A stretch of DNA of 10,801 nt from Porticoccus sp. (GTDB lineage Bacteria; Pseudomonadota; Gammaproteobacteria; Pseudomonadales; Porticoccaceae). A program made the translations under genes and the position numbers. Positions 1 through 10,752 of the stretch are shown piece by piece (positions within the stretch are counted from its first letter, which is position 1; every line of letters starts with the position of its first letter). The notes below the pieces were generated by a model that was not told the DNA's origin, ran no database searches, and saw nothing but the letters and a program-made list of their open reading frames with translations. Location: NCBI GenBank assembly GCA_011049795.1, contig DRHD01000224.1, forward strand, positions 1 to 10,801, written 5' to 3'.

Positions 1-1054
1 GCTGTACTAAGGTCTCTGCATCACCTAGGCTCACGGCGCGGGTAATAAGTTGGAGCTTGTCCATGAATTTCATGCCGGCTTCAATGCCGCCTTTTAATTC
101 AAATGCGATCATTCCTCCGGAGTCTTTCATTTGGCGCGAGGCCAAATCATAGTGAGTGAAACTTTCTAAGCCGGGGTAATAGATAACATCTACTGAGGAG
201 TGTTGTTCAATTTGTTTGGCCACGGCCAGTGCGCTGCTACAGTGACGATCCATTCTCAATTCAAGTGTTTTTAGGCCGCGCATTATTAAGAATGCATCCA
301 TGGGAGCAATCACCGCACCAGTCATATCCTTTAGGCCTACGTAACGAATATTGTCGATGAGTTCGCGAGTTCCAACAACGGCTCCTGCTACCAAATCACC
401 GTGTCCACCCAGATATTTTGTTGCAGAGTGCACTACTAAATCAGCACCTAGTGAAATCGGTTGTTGTAAATAGGGTGTGCAATAAGTGTTGTCGACTATG
501 ACCACAATGTCGCGGGTGTGCGCAATGTCGGCAACAGCTGCAATGTCTACCAATCTATTATTGGGGTTCGAGGGAGTTTCAAAATAAACCACCTTTGTTT
601 TATCTGAAATAGCCGCCGCCAATAATTCAGGCCGCGTTAAATCCACATAATTAACCGTTACACCAAATTTACTTAAGCCATGTTTAAAATAAGAAAAAGT
701 ACAGCCATACAAAGTTTTGTCTGCAATCACCTCATCGCCCGGTTTCACCAAAGACCAAATAGCCGAAGTAATGGCTCCCATTCCCGACGCCGTAGCCAGA
801 GCGGTTTCACCACCTTCCAAAGAAGCCAAACGCTCCTCTAGTAAAGCTTGCGTAGGATTTCCCAAACGCCCATAAATATAACCTTCTTGATCACCCGCGA
901 AGCGATCTCCACCCGAAGCCGTATCAGGAAACGCATAAGTAGAAGTCATATAGACCGGAGGCACCAGCGCCCCATTGTGACTCATGGGGTCATAACCCTT
1001 ATGGATTGCGCGAGTAGCAAAACCCCCGACATCAGATTTAAAAGATTCACTCAT
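1..1054 (-). CDS. megL: Methionine gamma-lyase (PLP enzyme), 3' end cut by window edge
   Basis: Cytosolic PLP-dependent lyase of the Cys/Met metabolism family, which splits L-methionine into methanethiol, 2-oxobutyrate and ammonia. I translated the minus strand from the ATG at 1052-1054 and got 351 residues of an enzyme normally near 398, so about 45 C-terminal residues lie outside. The N-terminus (GFATRAIHKGYDP, residues 11-23) lines up with Pseudomonas putida MGL and supports this start; the Shine-Dalgarno is weak. Visible family residues are Tyr61 and Arg63 (YGRLGNP), Tyr116 and Cys118 (TLYGCTF), Asp188 (VDNTYCTPYL), the Schiff-base Lys213 (HSATKYLGGHGD) and Lys242-Asp243 (GLKDMTGAV). The active-site Cys118 is the mark that separates methionine gamma-lyase from cystathionine gamma-lyase or cystathionine gamma-synthase, which usually have another residue there. 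It is divergent from the TyrR-type regulator and probably controlled by it. No frameshift is seen. Confidence 0.9.
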   Translation of the reverse strand, partial: MSESFKSDVGGFATRAIHKGYDPMSHNGALVPPVYMTSTYAFPDTASGGDRFAGDQEGYIYGRLGNPTQALLEERLASLEGGETALATASGMGAITSAIWSLVKPGDEVIADKTLYGCTFSYFKHGLSKFGVTVNYVDLTRPELLAAAISDKTKVVYFETPSNPNNRLVDIAAVADIAHTRDIVVIVDNTYCTPYLQQPISLGADLVVHSATKYLGGHGDLVAGAVVGTRELIDNIRYVGLKDMTGAVIAPMDAFLIMRGLKTLELRMDRHCSSALAVAKQIEQHSSVDVIYYPGLESFTHYDLASRQMKDSGGMIAFELKGGIEAGMKFMDKLQLITRAVSLGDAETLVQ

Positions 1055-1094
1055 AGCGTTCAGCTCAATTATTAGAATAGATACCCCTTCCTCT

Positions 1095-1110
1095 TACAAT
1101 CTCTATGCCA
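1095..1110 (-). promoter_or_regulatory. Candidate sigma-54 (-24/-12) promoter of megL
   Basis: On the minus strand the sequence reads TGGCATAGAGATTGTA, against a consensus of TGGCACG-N4-TTGCW. The -24 GG and the 10-base spacing to the -12 dinucleotide are right; the -12 element is GT instead of GC. A start near 1084 would give a leader of about 30 bases before the megL ATG. The neighbouring regulator has an intact GAFTGA motif, and a perfect TyrR box lies about 97 bases upstream of the predicted start, the usual position for an enhancer-bound activator. A TGTAAG half-site overlaps the -12 region. The mismatch at -12 is the main doubt. Confidence 0.5.
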
Positions 1111-1172
1111 AACACAAAAACCCCTTATATTTCAACAGCTTGAATTTATCCCATCTCGAACCAGAGATATTT

Positions 1173-1190
1173 TGTAAGCTTTTCCTTACA
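1173..1190. promoter_or_regulatory. TyrR box (perfect palindrome) between megL and the regulator
   Basis: TGTAAG-N6-CTTACA is a perfect inverted repeat with the TyrR-box layout (TGTAAA-N6-TTTACA, with the invariant G and C at the right spacing). It is centred about 97 bases upstream of the predicted megL start and about 120 bases upstream of the regulator start codon. The regulator's C-terminal helix-turn-helix is nearly identical in the visible recognition region to that of E. coli TyrR, so binding of this site is a direct inference. Confidence 0.75.
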
Positions 1191-1262
1191 GCACCGAAAA
1201 GAACAATAAGGTTAGGACTAGCAACTACCATTAAACAAGACTACCCAACAAACCAACAAACC

Positions 1263-1299
1263 CGTAAGATACTTCATACACAGTAAAGATATCCTTACA
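1263..1299. promoter_or_regulatory. Tandem weaker TyrR boxes abutting the regulator start codon
   Basis: Two 18-base sites follow one another: CGTAAG-N6-CATACA (1263-1280, weak) and AGTAAA-N6-CTTACA (1282-1299, stronger). Both keep the G at position 2 and the C at position 17 of the TyrR box. The second ends two bases before the regulator ATG and covers the region where a ribosome binding site would be, leaving no clear Shine-Dalgarno. A tandem strong/weak pair at a start region suggests repression of the regulator by itself. Confidence 0.55.
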
Positions 1300-1300
1300 C

Positions 1301-2851
1301 ATGAACATAGAACTCATCGTAAAGAACCGCTTTGGCATCACCCACGACGTGCTTGCCTGCCTGGCTCAGCAGCACCTAGACCTAGCTGCAGTAGAAGTAG
1401 AAAGCGAACATATCTACATCGACGTGCCAGCACTCGATCACAACAGCTTCGCCAACGTTGCGAGTGCCCTACTTGCCCTCGAAGGAGTGCAACAGATTCG
1501 CCCCATAGACCTGCTGCCAAAAGAACGCAGGCAGCTACACCTGAACGCACTACTCTCCACCCTGCCCGACCCCGTATTTGCCATCAACTCCGCAGGGCTA
1601 ATACTCTCCGCCAATACCGCGGCGACCCAACCTCTAGCGCTCCAAGAAAGCGACCTAGTGGGTCAACCCATAGCCCACTACCTTGGTGGTAACCAAGACT
1701 ACCTAAACTCACCCGACCCCCAAAACCATCGCAACAGAGAAGTTAGTCTCGCCGGCCAAACCTACCGAATAGAATACAAACCCATTCAAGCGCCAAGTTC
1801 AGGGGAAAGGTTAAGCAGTCACGCCGCCGACAAAATTTTAATTTTGCAGGCCACCAATCGCCTTGGCCACCAAATGTCTCAAGTGCACATTCGCGGCGGT
1901 GAAGGTTTTAATGCCATTGTGGGCCACGCTCCCGCACTTGCGCGAATAAAGGAACGCGCGCAACGATTTGCAGCCATCCAAGCACCATTGTTAATTCAGG
2001 GAGAAACTGGCACGGGGAAAGAACTTTTTGCGCGAGCAATACACGATGCCAGCCCCTGGCATGCCGCAGCATTTTTAGCCCTAAATTGCGCGAGCTTGCC
2101 CGAAAATCTTGTGGAAAGTGAACTCTTTGGCTACGACCCCGGGGCATTCACTGGCGCCAGCCGTGGTGGCAAACCCGGCCTATTTGAGCTAGCCGATGGC
2201 GGCACAGCCTTCCTAGATGAAATTGGAGAGATGTCCCCTTATGTACAAGCCAAGTTACTGCGGTTTATCCAAGATGGCACATATAGACGCGTGGGAGGCA
2301 AGGAAGAGCGCAAAGTGAACGTGCGTATTGTTTGTGCCACTCATCAAGATTTGGAGGCTTTAGTAAAACAATCTCGCTTTCGAGAAGACCTTATGTACCG
2401 GCTAAATGTGTTGAACTTACAGCTCCCTTCACTGAGGGAGCGAAAAGAAGATATTGCTCAACTCGCACAACTATTTGTTCAGCAAGCCGCTACACAAATT
2501 GGCTGTGATGTCCCAGTCCTAGAAAACGAAGCTTTGAGTATTTTGCAAACTCAGAACTGGCCGGGCAATGTTCGACAACTGGAAAATCTCCTATTTCGCA
2601 CAGTAGCACTCTGTCAGGAAGGCACGATTGACAAAAATGCGCTGAACAATGCGGGGATCACCGCCAACAACCCACAAGCACAAGCCGAACCCGAAACCTG
2701 GAAAACGGCACAAGCCCAGTTCGAAAAGGAGCTATTGCAACGGCTCTACCAACATCATCCCAGCTCGCGGAAATTAGCAAAACGCCTCGGTGTCTCGCAC
2801 ACCACTATTGCTGACAAATTGCGAATGTATAACATCCGAACAAAAACATAG
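1301..2851 (+). CDS. tyrR: TyrR/PhhR-family transcriptional regulator (ACT-PAS-AAA+-HTH)
   Basis: A 516-residue regulator of the same length and order as E. coli TyrR (513). Residues 1-70 form the ACT domain, starting at the first residue (MNIELIVKNRFGITHDVL), which fixes the start codon despite a poor ribosome binding site. Residues about 78-190 are PAS-like. The AAA+ domain covers about 205-435 with Walker A GETGTGKE (234-241), GAFTGA (281-286), Walker B FLDEIGE with Asp306-Glu307, REDLMYRLNVL (361-371) and WPGNVRQLEN (420-429). The C-terminal HTH (about 487-511, RKLAKRLGVSHTTIADKL) closely matches TyrR. Unlike E. coli TyrR, the GAFTGA loop that contacts sigma-54 is intact, as expected for a PhhR-like sigma-54 activator. 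The likely effector is an amino acid bound at the ACT or AAA+ part; which one cannot be seen. Its position back to back with megL points to that gene as target, though it may also act elsewhere in aromatic amino-acid metabolism. Confidence 0.9.
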   Translation: MNIELIVKNRFGITHDVLACLAQQHLDLAAVEVESEHIYIDVPALDHNSFANVASALLALEGVQQIRPIDLLPKERRQLHLNALLSTLPDPVFAINSAGLILSANTAATQPLALQESDLVGQPIAHYLGGNQDYLNSPDPQNHRNREVSLAGQTYRIEYKPIQAPSSGERLSSHAADKILILQATNRLGHQMSQVHIRGGEGFNAIVGHAPALARIKERAQRFAAIQAPLLIQGETGTGKELFARAIHDASPWHAAAFLALNCASLPENLVESELFGYDPGAFTGASRGGKPGLFELADGGTAFLDEIGEMSPYVQAKLLRFIQDGTYRRVGGKEERKVNVRIVCATHQDLEALVKQSRFREDLMYRLNVLNLQLPSLRERKEDIAQLAQLFVQQAATQIGCDVPVLENEALSILQTQNWPGNVRQLENLLFRTVALCQEGTIDKNALNNAGITANNPQAQAEPETWKTAQAQFEKELLQRLYQHHPSSRKLAKRLGVSHTTIADKLRMYNIRTKT

Positions 2852-2898
2852 CGCTAAAGCAATAGCTCTGCACACAAGTAAAAGAATAACGCTGATGA

Positions 2899-6720
<3,822 letters not shown>

Positions 6721-8526
6721 ATGGAGGATGATAAAAATTTAAAGTTTAGCATTTTTACACTGCTTCTTGGGTTTATGGCATTGGTTTCAGCCTTGTCCAT
6801 GTATGCGCTGAATCATATTAAGCAATCAAATCTAGAGCAGGTTCGCGATTCACTGGTCACCATTTTGAGTACAGTCCAAGAAGCGCATCATATGTGGATA
6901 GATCACCGCCGGAATGATATCCGGGAGTATGCTTCACGCCCTGAAATTGTGTCATTAGCTATGCAGTTAACAAGCATTTACGCCCGTGGTGATAGTACCG
7001 TTGGCAGCGACGCGCTTGCGGAGTTACGATTAAGCATTAAGGATTATTTGAAAAAGAACGGCGATAAGGGCTTTTTCCTGATAGCTCCTGACTTCATTAG
7101 TATAGGCTCTATGCGCGATGAAAATATCAATACAATCAACTTAATACATCAACAAAAAGATCACTTACTCGATCAAAGTTTTCAGGGCGACAGCGTATTG
7201 ATACCCACTATTATTTCTGACGTGTCTTTGGTTGATGTTGACGGTCGTAGTCACGATAATCCTCCGACGATGTTTATCACGACACCAATACGGTCGCTGG
7301 ATGGTAATATTATTGCCGTACTAGCCATACGGATGGATCCAAGCAAGCATTTCACCCGCATTACTCAGCTGGGTCGAACGGGCAGTAGTGGCGAAACCTA
7401 TGCCTTTGATGAGCGTGCAATACTGATAACGCATAGCCGCTTCGAGCGAGACCTCTCTTCAGTTGACTTAATAGATCGCAGTGAAAGATCGATACTTAAT
7501 ATCAAAATAACTGATCCGGGTGGAAATTTACTAACAGGTTATCGTCCAACGGCTTCTGATTCGCCACCACCCTTGACGGTGATGGCTCAGAGTGCAACAT
7601 CGGGTAATAGTGATGTGAATACACAAGGCTATCGCGATTACCGTGGTGTGCGGGTGTTTGGCGCATGGACCTGGGATAAAAGATACGGCTATGGTATTAC
7701 CACAGAAATCGATACCGAAGAGGCGCTAGCCCCCTATTACGAGACACGTAATACACTACTTACTATGGTGGTTTTGGTGTGTTTTCTGGGTTTTATACTG
7801 CGTAATTTTATCCACCGTATGCAGCAGGCAACCAGCAATCGTTTGGAAGAGGCTTATAATGGATTGGAAGTTCGGGTCATGCAGCGAACCTTAGAGCTGG
7901 AAGTCGCGCAACAGCTGTTAAAAAAATCTAACGTGGAACTCAACGATCTAGCGATCACCGACGGGTTAACCGGTCTATATAATCGTCGCTATTTTGATAA
8001 GAGTCTTAGTGCGGAGTGGCAGCGCTGCTTAAGAGATCATAAAACGCTGGCCATATTGATGTTCGATATTGATCACTTTAAAGCCTACAACGATTGCTAT
8101 GGTCATCAGTTAGGAGATGACTGCCTCAGTAAAATTGGCAACCAGTTAGCTCGAATGCCCTTAGCATGTCGCCCGGGTGATTGTATTGCTCGGTATGGTG
8201 GAGAAGAGTTTGTTAGTTTTCTTTCTAATAGCGATGATCATCACGCCCAAAAGATTGCAGAAGAGGTGCGACAAAAGATTAACGCTATGAAAATACTTCA
8301 TCGGGCGACAGGGGTTCCATCCGTTGATTATGTAACAGTAAGTATTGGTGTTGCTAGTGAAGTTGTTGATCGAGAAGGTTCAGCAGAAAAATTGCTCAAT
8401 AAGGCAGATAGAGCGCTATATATGGCTAAGCGAAAGGGTCGTAATCAGGTTTGCGTATTTGATATTAGCACCGAGAGCGGCGGTGATGTCATAGCGATTA
8501 ATCCGAATGTGAATGAAAGTTCCTGA
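6721..8526 (+). CDS. Membrane diguanylate cyclase with periplasmic Cache-type sensor domain
   Basis: A 601-residue enzyme that condenses two GTP into cyclic di-GMP. Transmembrane segments at about 9-31 and 344-362 bracket a periplasmic domain of about 310 residues that looks like a double Cache sensor; the motif YRDYRGVRVFGAWTWDKRYG (304-323) followed by GITTEID is typical of its membrane-proximal end. A coiled coil (about 366-408) leads to the GGDEF domain: DGLTGLYNRRYF (414-425), metal-binding FDIDHFK (Asp449), GGEEF at 493-497 in RYGGEEF, and YMAKRKGRNQV (567-577). The inhibitory I-site RPGD (484-487) lies five residues before the signature, so product inhibition is likely. No EAL domain is present. 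The start is supported by AAGGTGA six bases before the ATG. The ligand is unknown. It appears monocistronic. Confidence 0.9.
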   Translation: MEDDKNLKFSIFTLLLGFMALVSALSMYALNHIKQSNLEQVRDSLVTILSTVQEAHHMWIDHRRNDIREYASRPEIVSLAMQLTSIYARGDSTVGSDALAELRLSIKDYLKKNGDKGFFLIAPDFISIGSMRDENINTINLIHQQKDHLLDQSFQGDSVLIPTIISDVSLVDVDGRSHDNPPTMFITTPIRSLDGNIIAVLAIRMDPSKHFTRITQLGRTGSSGETYAFDERAILITHSRFERDLSSVDLIDRSERSILNIKITDPGGNLLTGYRPTASDSPPPLTVMAQSATSGNSDVNTQGYRDYRGVRVFGAWTWDKRYGYGITTEIDTEEALAPYYETRNTLLTMVVLVCFLGFILRNFIHRMQQATSNRLEEAYNGLEVRVMQRTLELEVAQQLLKKSNVELNDLAITDGLTGLYNRRYFDKSLSAEWQRCLRDHKTLAILMFDIDHFKAYNDCYGHQLGDDCLSKIGNQLARMPLACRPGDCIARYGGEEFVSFLSNSDDHHAQKIAEEVRQKINAMKILHRATGVPSVDYVTVSIGVASEVVDREGSAEKLLNKADRALYMAKRKGRNQVCVFDISTESGGDVIAINPNVNESS

Positions 8527-8625
8527 CCTTAACTAATTTCAATGTCCTTAATTTGCTAGGTTTCCATACCGGTTGAACCCGCAAGACATTCCAGACTTGA
8601 TTGTGTGTGTTTCTTTGAATAATTC

Positions 8626-8646
8626 CTCTTTTTTCAGAAGAGTTTT
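8626..8646 (+). terminator. Weak possible terminator after the diguanylate cyclase gene
   Basis: CTCTT (8626-8630) can pair with AAGAG (8638-8642) across a seven-base loop, followed directly by TTTT. The stem is short and AT-rich, so termination would be inefficient; the position about 100 bases after the stop codon is plausible. Confidence 0.25.
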
Positions 8647-8697
8647 AAGGCTATATTGCTCTATCTTATTGATATACAAAAAAATAGATAAAAACGT

Positions 8698-8746
8698 AGA
8701 TAAAGCGTTCACCAGACCGTAGGGTCTGTTGAGCGCACTGTTATGC
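8698..8746 (+). repeat. attC-like hairpin and R' box at the 5' boundary of the cassette
   Basis: Bases 8705-8718 pair with 8723-8736 around the loop GTAG; the stem has 14 positions with one mismatch and one G-U pair. Its base has the L''/L' look of attC sites (CGTTCA against TTGAGCG), and four bases later comes GTTATGC (8740-8746), an R'-like core site. The matching R'' is poor (AGATAAA, 8698-8704). At about 49 bases it is shorter than ordinary attC sites, so it is either a degenerate attC of a lost cassette or a native hairpin used as a secondary insertion site. No T-run follows, which argues against a plain terminator. Confidence 0.45.
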
Positions 8747-9442
8747 TGAAGAGAATCTAATTAGATGCCTGAACCTGATCCATTGAGAATCATGCCATTT
8801 GTAACACCGAAAGATCTCGGCCAGTGGTTCAAAGTGAATCACGCCTCTGAAAGTGAACTATGGGTGAAGATATACAAAAAAAATACTGGGATTCAGAGCG
8901 TGACTTGGAATGATGTCGTGATCGAGGCTCTATGTTGGGGTTGGATCGACGGTGTTAAGAAGTCAGTCGATGACCAAACCTATCTTCAGCGTATTACTCC
9001 CAGAAAAACGCGAAGTAACTGGTCTAAAAGGAATACAGAGCATGCGGAACGTTTGATAAGTGAGAGCAGGATAATGGAATCAGGGCTCGTGCATATTCGT
9101 GCTGCAAAAGCAGACGGTCGTTGGGAAAATGCCTATGTGGCAAGTGAAATGGAAGTCCCCGACGATTTCCTAGCTGTATTGGAGAGCAAGCCGAATGTTA
9201 AAGAGTTTTTTGAAACTCTCAGTAAATCGAGTCGTTATGCTATCGCGTACGGGTTGATAAGTGCGAAGAAACCAGAAACTAGATTAAGGCGTTTTGAAAT
9301 ATTCATGAACATGCTTGTTCAGAAAGAAAAGCCTAAATAATTAGAGTTCGGCATAACAAGTCGTTTAAATGGACAAAAAATAGTTGGCTTTTTCTCCTTC
9401 GTCGCCAATTTAAGCCAACAATTTATAGCCTTTTAACGAGGC
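8741..9442 (+). mobile_element. Integron gene cassette carrying a YdeI/OmdA-family gene
   Basis: The unit begins after the G of GTTATGC with TTATGC, has a short 18-base leader, one promoterless-looking gene, and ends in a 99-bp attC. In a circular cassette the last base G would join TTATGC to give GTTATGC, the exact complement of the R'' box GCATAAC at 9351-9357; this self-consistency is a hallmark of genuine cassettes. The total is about 702 bases. No integron integrase or second cassette is visible in the window, so it appears as a lone cassette between the diguanylate cyclase gene and the DUF4166 gene. The right-end base is C where G is expected, which may freeze it in place. Confidence 0.75.
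8765..9340 (+). CDS. YdeI/OmdA-family protein (OmpD-associated type) of an integron cassette
   Basis: A 191-residue soluble protein with no signal peptide or membrane segment. It shows the family signature in order: a TPKDL...WFKVNHASESELWVKI start (about 14-37), VTWNDVVIEALCWGWIDGVKKS (46-67), LQRITPRKTRSNWSKRN (74-90), AAKADGRWENAY (113-124), VPDDF and a C-terminal AKKPETRLRRFEIFMNML segment. Members are annotated as YdeI or OmpD-associated and linked to bacteriocin or peptide resistance; the biochemical role is not settled. Family members are often found as cargo of integron cassettes, and here the gene sits between two core sites. The start 18 bases into the cassette is the first ATG, with a weak GAAGAG upstream; the second Met (residue 10) is less likely because the first lies in a normal cassette leader. 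Expression would depend on read-through or an outside promoter. Confidence 0.85.
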   Translation: MPEPDPLRIMPFVTPKDLGQWFKVNHASESELWVKIYKKNTGIQSVTWNDVVIEALCWGWIDGVKKSVDDQTYLQRITPRKTRSNWSKRNTEHAERLISESRIMESGLVHIRAAKADGRWENAYVASEMEVPDDFLAVLESKPNVKEFFETLSKSSRYAIAYGLISAKKPETRLRRFEIFMNMLVQKEKPK

Positions 9443-9449
9443 CTTAGAT
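9351..9449 (+). repeat. attC recombination site (99 bp) with altered R' box
   Basis: It has R'' GCATAAC (9351-9357), spacer AAG, L'' TCGTTTAA (9361-9368), a central stem in which 9378-9390 pair with 9412-9424 at 12 of 13 positions, L' TTAACGA (9433-9439), spacer GGC and R' at 9443-9449. L''/L' pair with an unpaired base on one side, as in functional attC folds. The R' reads CTTAGAT where GTTRRRY is required, so the conserved G next to the cleavage point is a C. The site starts ten bases after the cassette gene's stop codon and ends 14 bases before the stop of the convergent DUF4166 gene. Confidence 0.8.
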
Positions 9450-9463
9450 CCAAGTGCCACACA

Positions 9464-10096
9464 TTATGGCTGTGCTTTAAATACACCACTTTGCCAGAAC
9501 ATACGCCCTAGAAACGTGTGCACTACCTCTAAATCAAAGCGAAACTCACCATTGTCGAGAGCGGTTTGCTTAACAGTCGTTCGCCCCGGTGTTAACCAGT
9601 TGGGCAAGGCAACTTTGAGGCCTTTCAGCTTACAGAAAAAAGCAGTGCTTTCGAAGACGATTGCGCCCTCGCGCTCTGAAATGCTCAGTGACATACCAAA
9701 ACCACAGCCGACCACTTCAATTAGCCCCGCTTCGCTTTGAATGCATTTGGTAGAGCTTACTCGGTTAGGCGCTTTATTGGGGAACTGATAAAGCCGATCC
9801 CATGTCATACCGTTGAGAGTCTTGTTTGGGTAAACATCTACTACAGTTGCAATATTGTGACCCCGATGTAAGGCTAAGGGTGTGCCGATTAGACGGCAGG
9901 CCTGAGCAAGAACGAGCCCGATAGTAGACATGCCCACTTCATCCATAAACCCCTGATAGCGAATAGATTGTTGCGGTTGATCGTGATCGAAGCGTTTACG
10001 AATATCACGGTGCAGGCGCCTCCAGGCTTGCTCACCTAACAATCCGCGGTAGCTTGCGTGTTTTGGAAGCCTAACTAGAGGCGGGTTACCCGTCAT
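9464..10096 (-). CDS. DUF4166 domain protein, unknown function
   Basis: A 210-residue protein made almost wholly of one DUF4166 domain: YRGLLGEQAWRRLHRDIRKRF near the start (16-36), GLVLAQACRLIGTPLALHRG (60-79), a TWDRLYQFPN segment (about 98-107), then VVGCGFGMSLSISEREGAIVFES and LPNWLTPGRTTVKQT towards the end. In many bacteria this domain is the C-terminal part of a saccharopine-dehydrogenase-like protein; here it is a gene of its own with a good ribosome binding site (AGGAG at 10103-10107, six bases before the ATG). It lies 62 bases downstream of the dehydrogenase-like gene on the same strand, so the two were probably an operon. No catalytic residues are known for the domain. No signal peptide or membrane segment. 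Confidence 0.75.
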   Translation of the reverse strand: MTGNPPLVRLPKHASYRGLLGEQAWRRLHRDIRKRFDHDQPQQSIRYQGFMDEVGMSTIGLVLAQACRLIGTPLALHRGHNIATVVDVYPNKTLNGMTWDRLYQFPNKAPNRVSSTKCIQSEAGLIEVVGCGFGMSLSISEREGAIVFESTAFFCKLKGLKVALPNWLTPGRTTVKQTALDNGEFRFDLEVVHTFLGRMFWQSGVFKAQP

Positions 10097-10158
10097 GAGT
10101 TTCTCCTGTCATTCCTTTGTTTTTTATGATGCTCAGTGGCTTGCTAAAGTGACTCCGT

Positions 10159-10752
10159 CTATTGCTGCATCTCGTCACTCTTTTCTTCAGTGCTTGCTTG
10201 GATTCCCCATTGGCTCGCGTAGGCCATAAACTGATCCAAGGAAAACAACCCCATGCACGGACACGCACCGGTTTCTGTCAGTCGTTGGCTGGCTAACTCG
10301 CGCGCGACCAAAATGCTGGCGATGGTGGGAATAAATGGGCCCACGCCGTTTTCTGCAATCAACGTCCAGTCAATCCGCAAAGGCTTATTGTCAAAGCCTT
10401 GCCCCTCGAGCGTCATTTGCATGCCGCCAGTGTCAGTGCCAAAAGGATAAAAAAGGCGGCTCAGGTTTAAACACAGTTGGGTAAAGCGGCCCCAATTATT
10501 AACCAAGCGCTTTTTGACCAACCATGCCATGAGCGACATCGTTCGGTGCATTACATTTAGTTCCAGTCCTGCCCGAAAGCGAACACTGCTTAAAGACGGA
10601 TACCTTTTTGGGAAGAGTTCTAAATCCGGGATGTTGATATTGGCAATTAGGCGTTGACCGATAGTGGAGCCGAAATCACGTTTTGTAGAGTCCATCCAGC
10701 CATAAACCTTACGCCATTGATCAACGAGCCAAAAATGCTGGGGTACTGCTGA
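10159..10752 (-). pseudogene. C-terminal half of a saccharopine-dehydrogenase-like oxidoreductase, 5' part displaced
   Basis: The minus-strand frame is open from the TGA at 10753-10755 to the TAG at 10159-10161. From about 10725 leftwards it matches the C-terminal catalytic region of this NAD(P)-binding family: QWRKVYGWMDSTKRDFG, then NIPDLELFPKRYP, SVRFRAGLELNVMH, LFYPFGTDTGGMQM, GVGPFIPTIASI and CPCMGLFSLDQFM. The only early ATG (10693-10695) lies inside conserved sequence and is preceded by in-frame family residues (VYGW), so it is not a true start. The N-terminal Rossmann part that should continue to the right is absent; instead the sequence right of about 10724 reads as another part of the same protein on the other strand. 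The gene is therefore broken here or the assembly is wrong. The true substrate is unknown; these proteins are not the lysine-pathway enzyme proper. Confidence 0.65.
10717..10724. repeat. Palindrome TTGATCAA at the inversion junction
   Basis: An 8-base palindrome. Minus-strand homology (VDQWRKVYGW) and plus-strand homology (IDQRAKNAGV) both run through it, each using GATCAA for Asp-Gln. A second palindrome, CTGATCAG, lies at 10749-10756 and shares the TGATCA core. Either could be the point where the orientation switches. Confidence 0.5.

Noticed and set aside
848..1075. Small plus-strand open frames over megL, and similar ones over the regulator and GH2 genes.
   Set aside because: They lie opposite or out of frame with well-supported genes and carry no motifs.
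2852..2898. Bidirectional terminator between the convergent regulator and GH2 genes.
   Set aside because: No stem longer than four or five pairs and no T-run on either strand.
10159..10695. An intact 178-residue gene starting at the ATG at 10693-10695.
   Set aside because: Conserved family residues (QWRKVYGW) continue upstream of this ATG in the same frame, so it is an internal Met of a broken longer gene.
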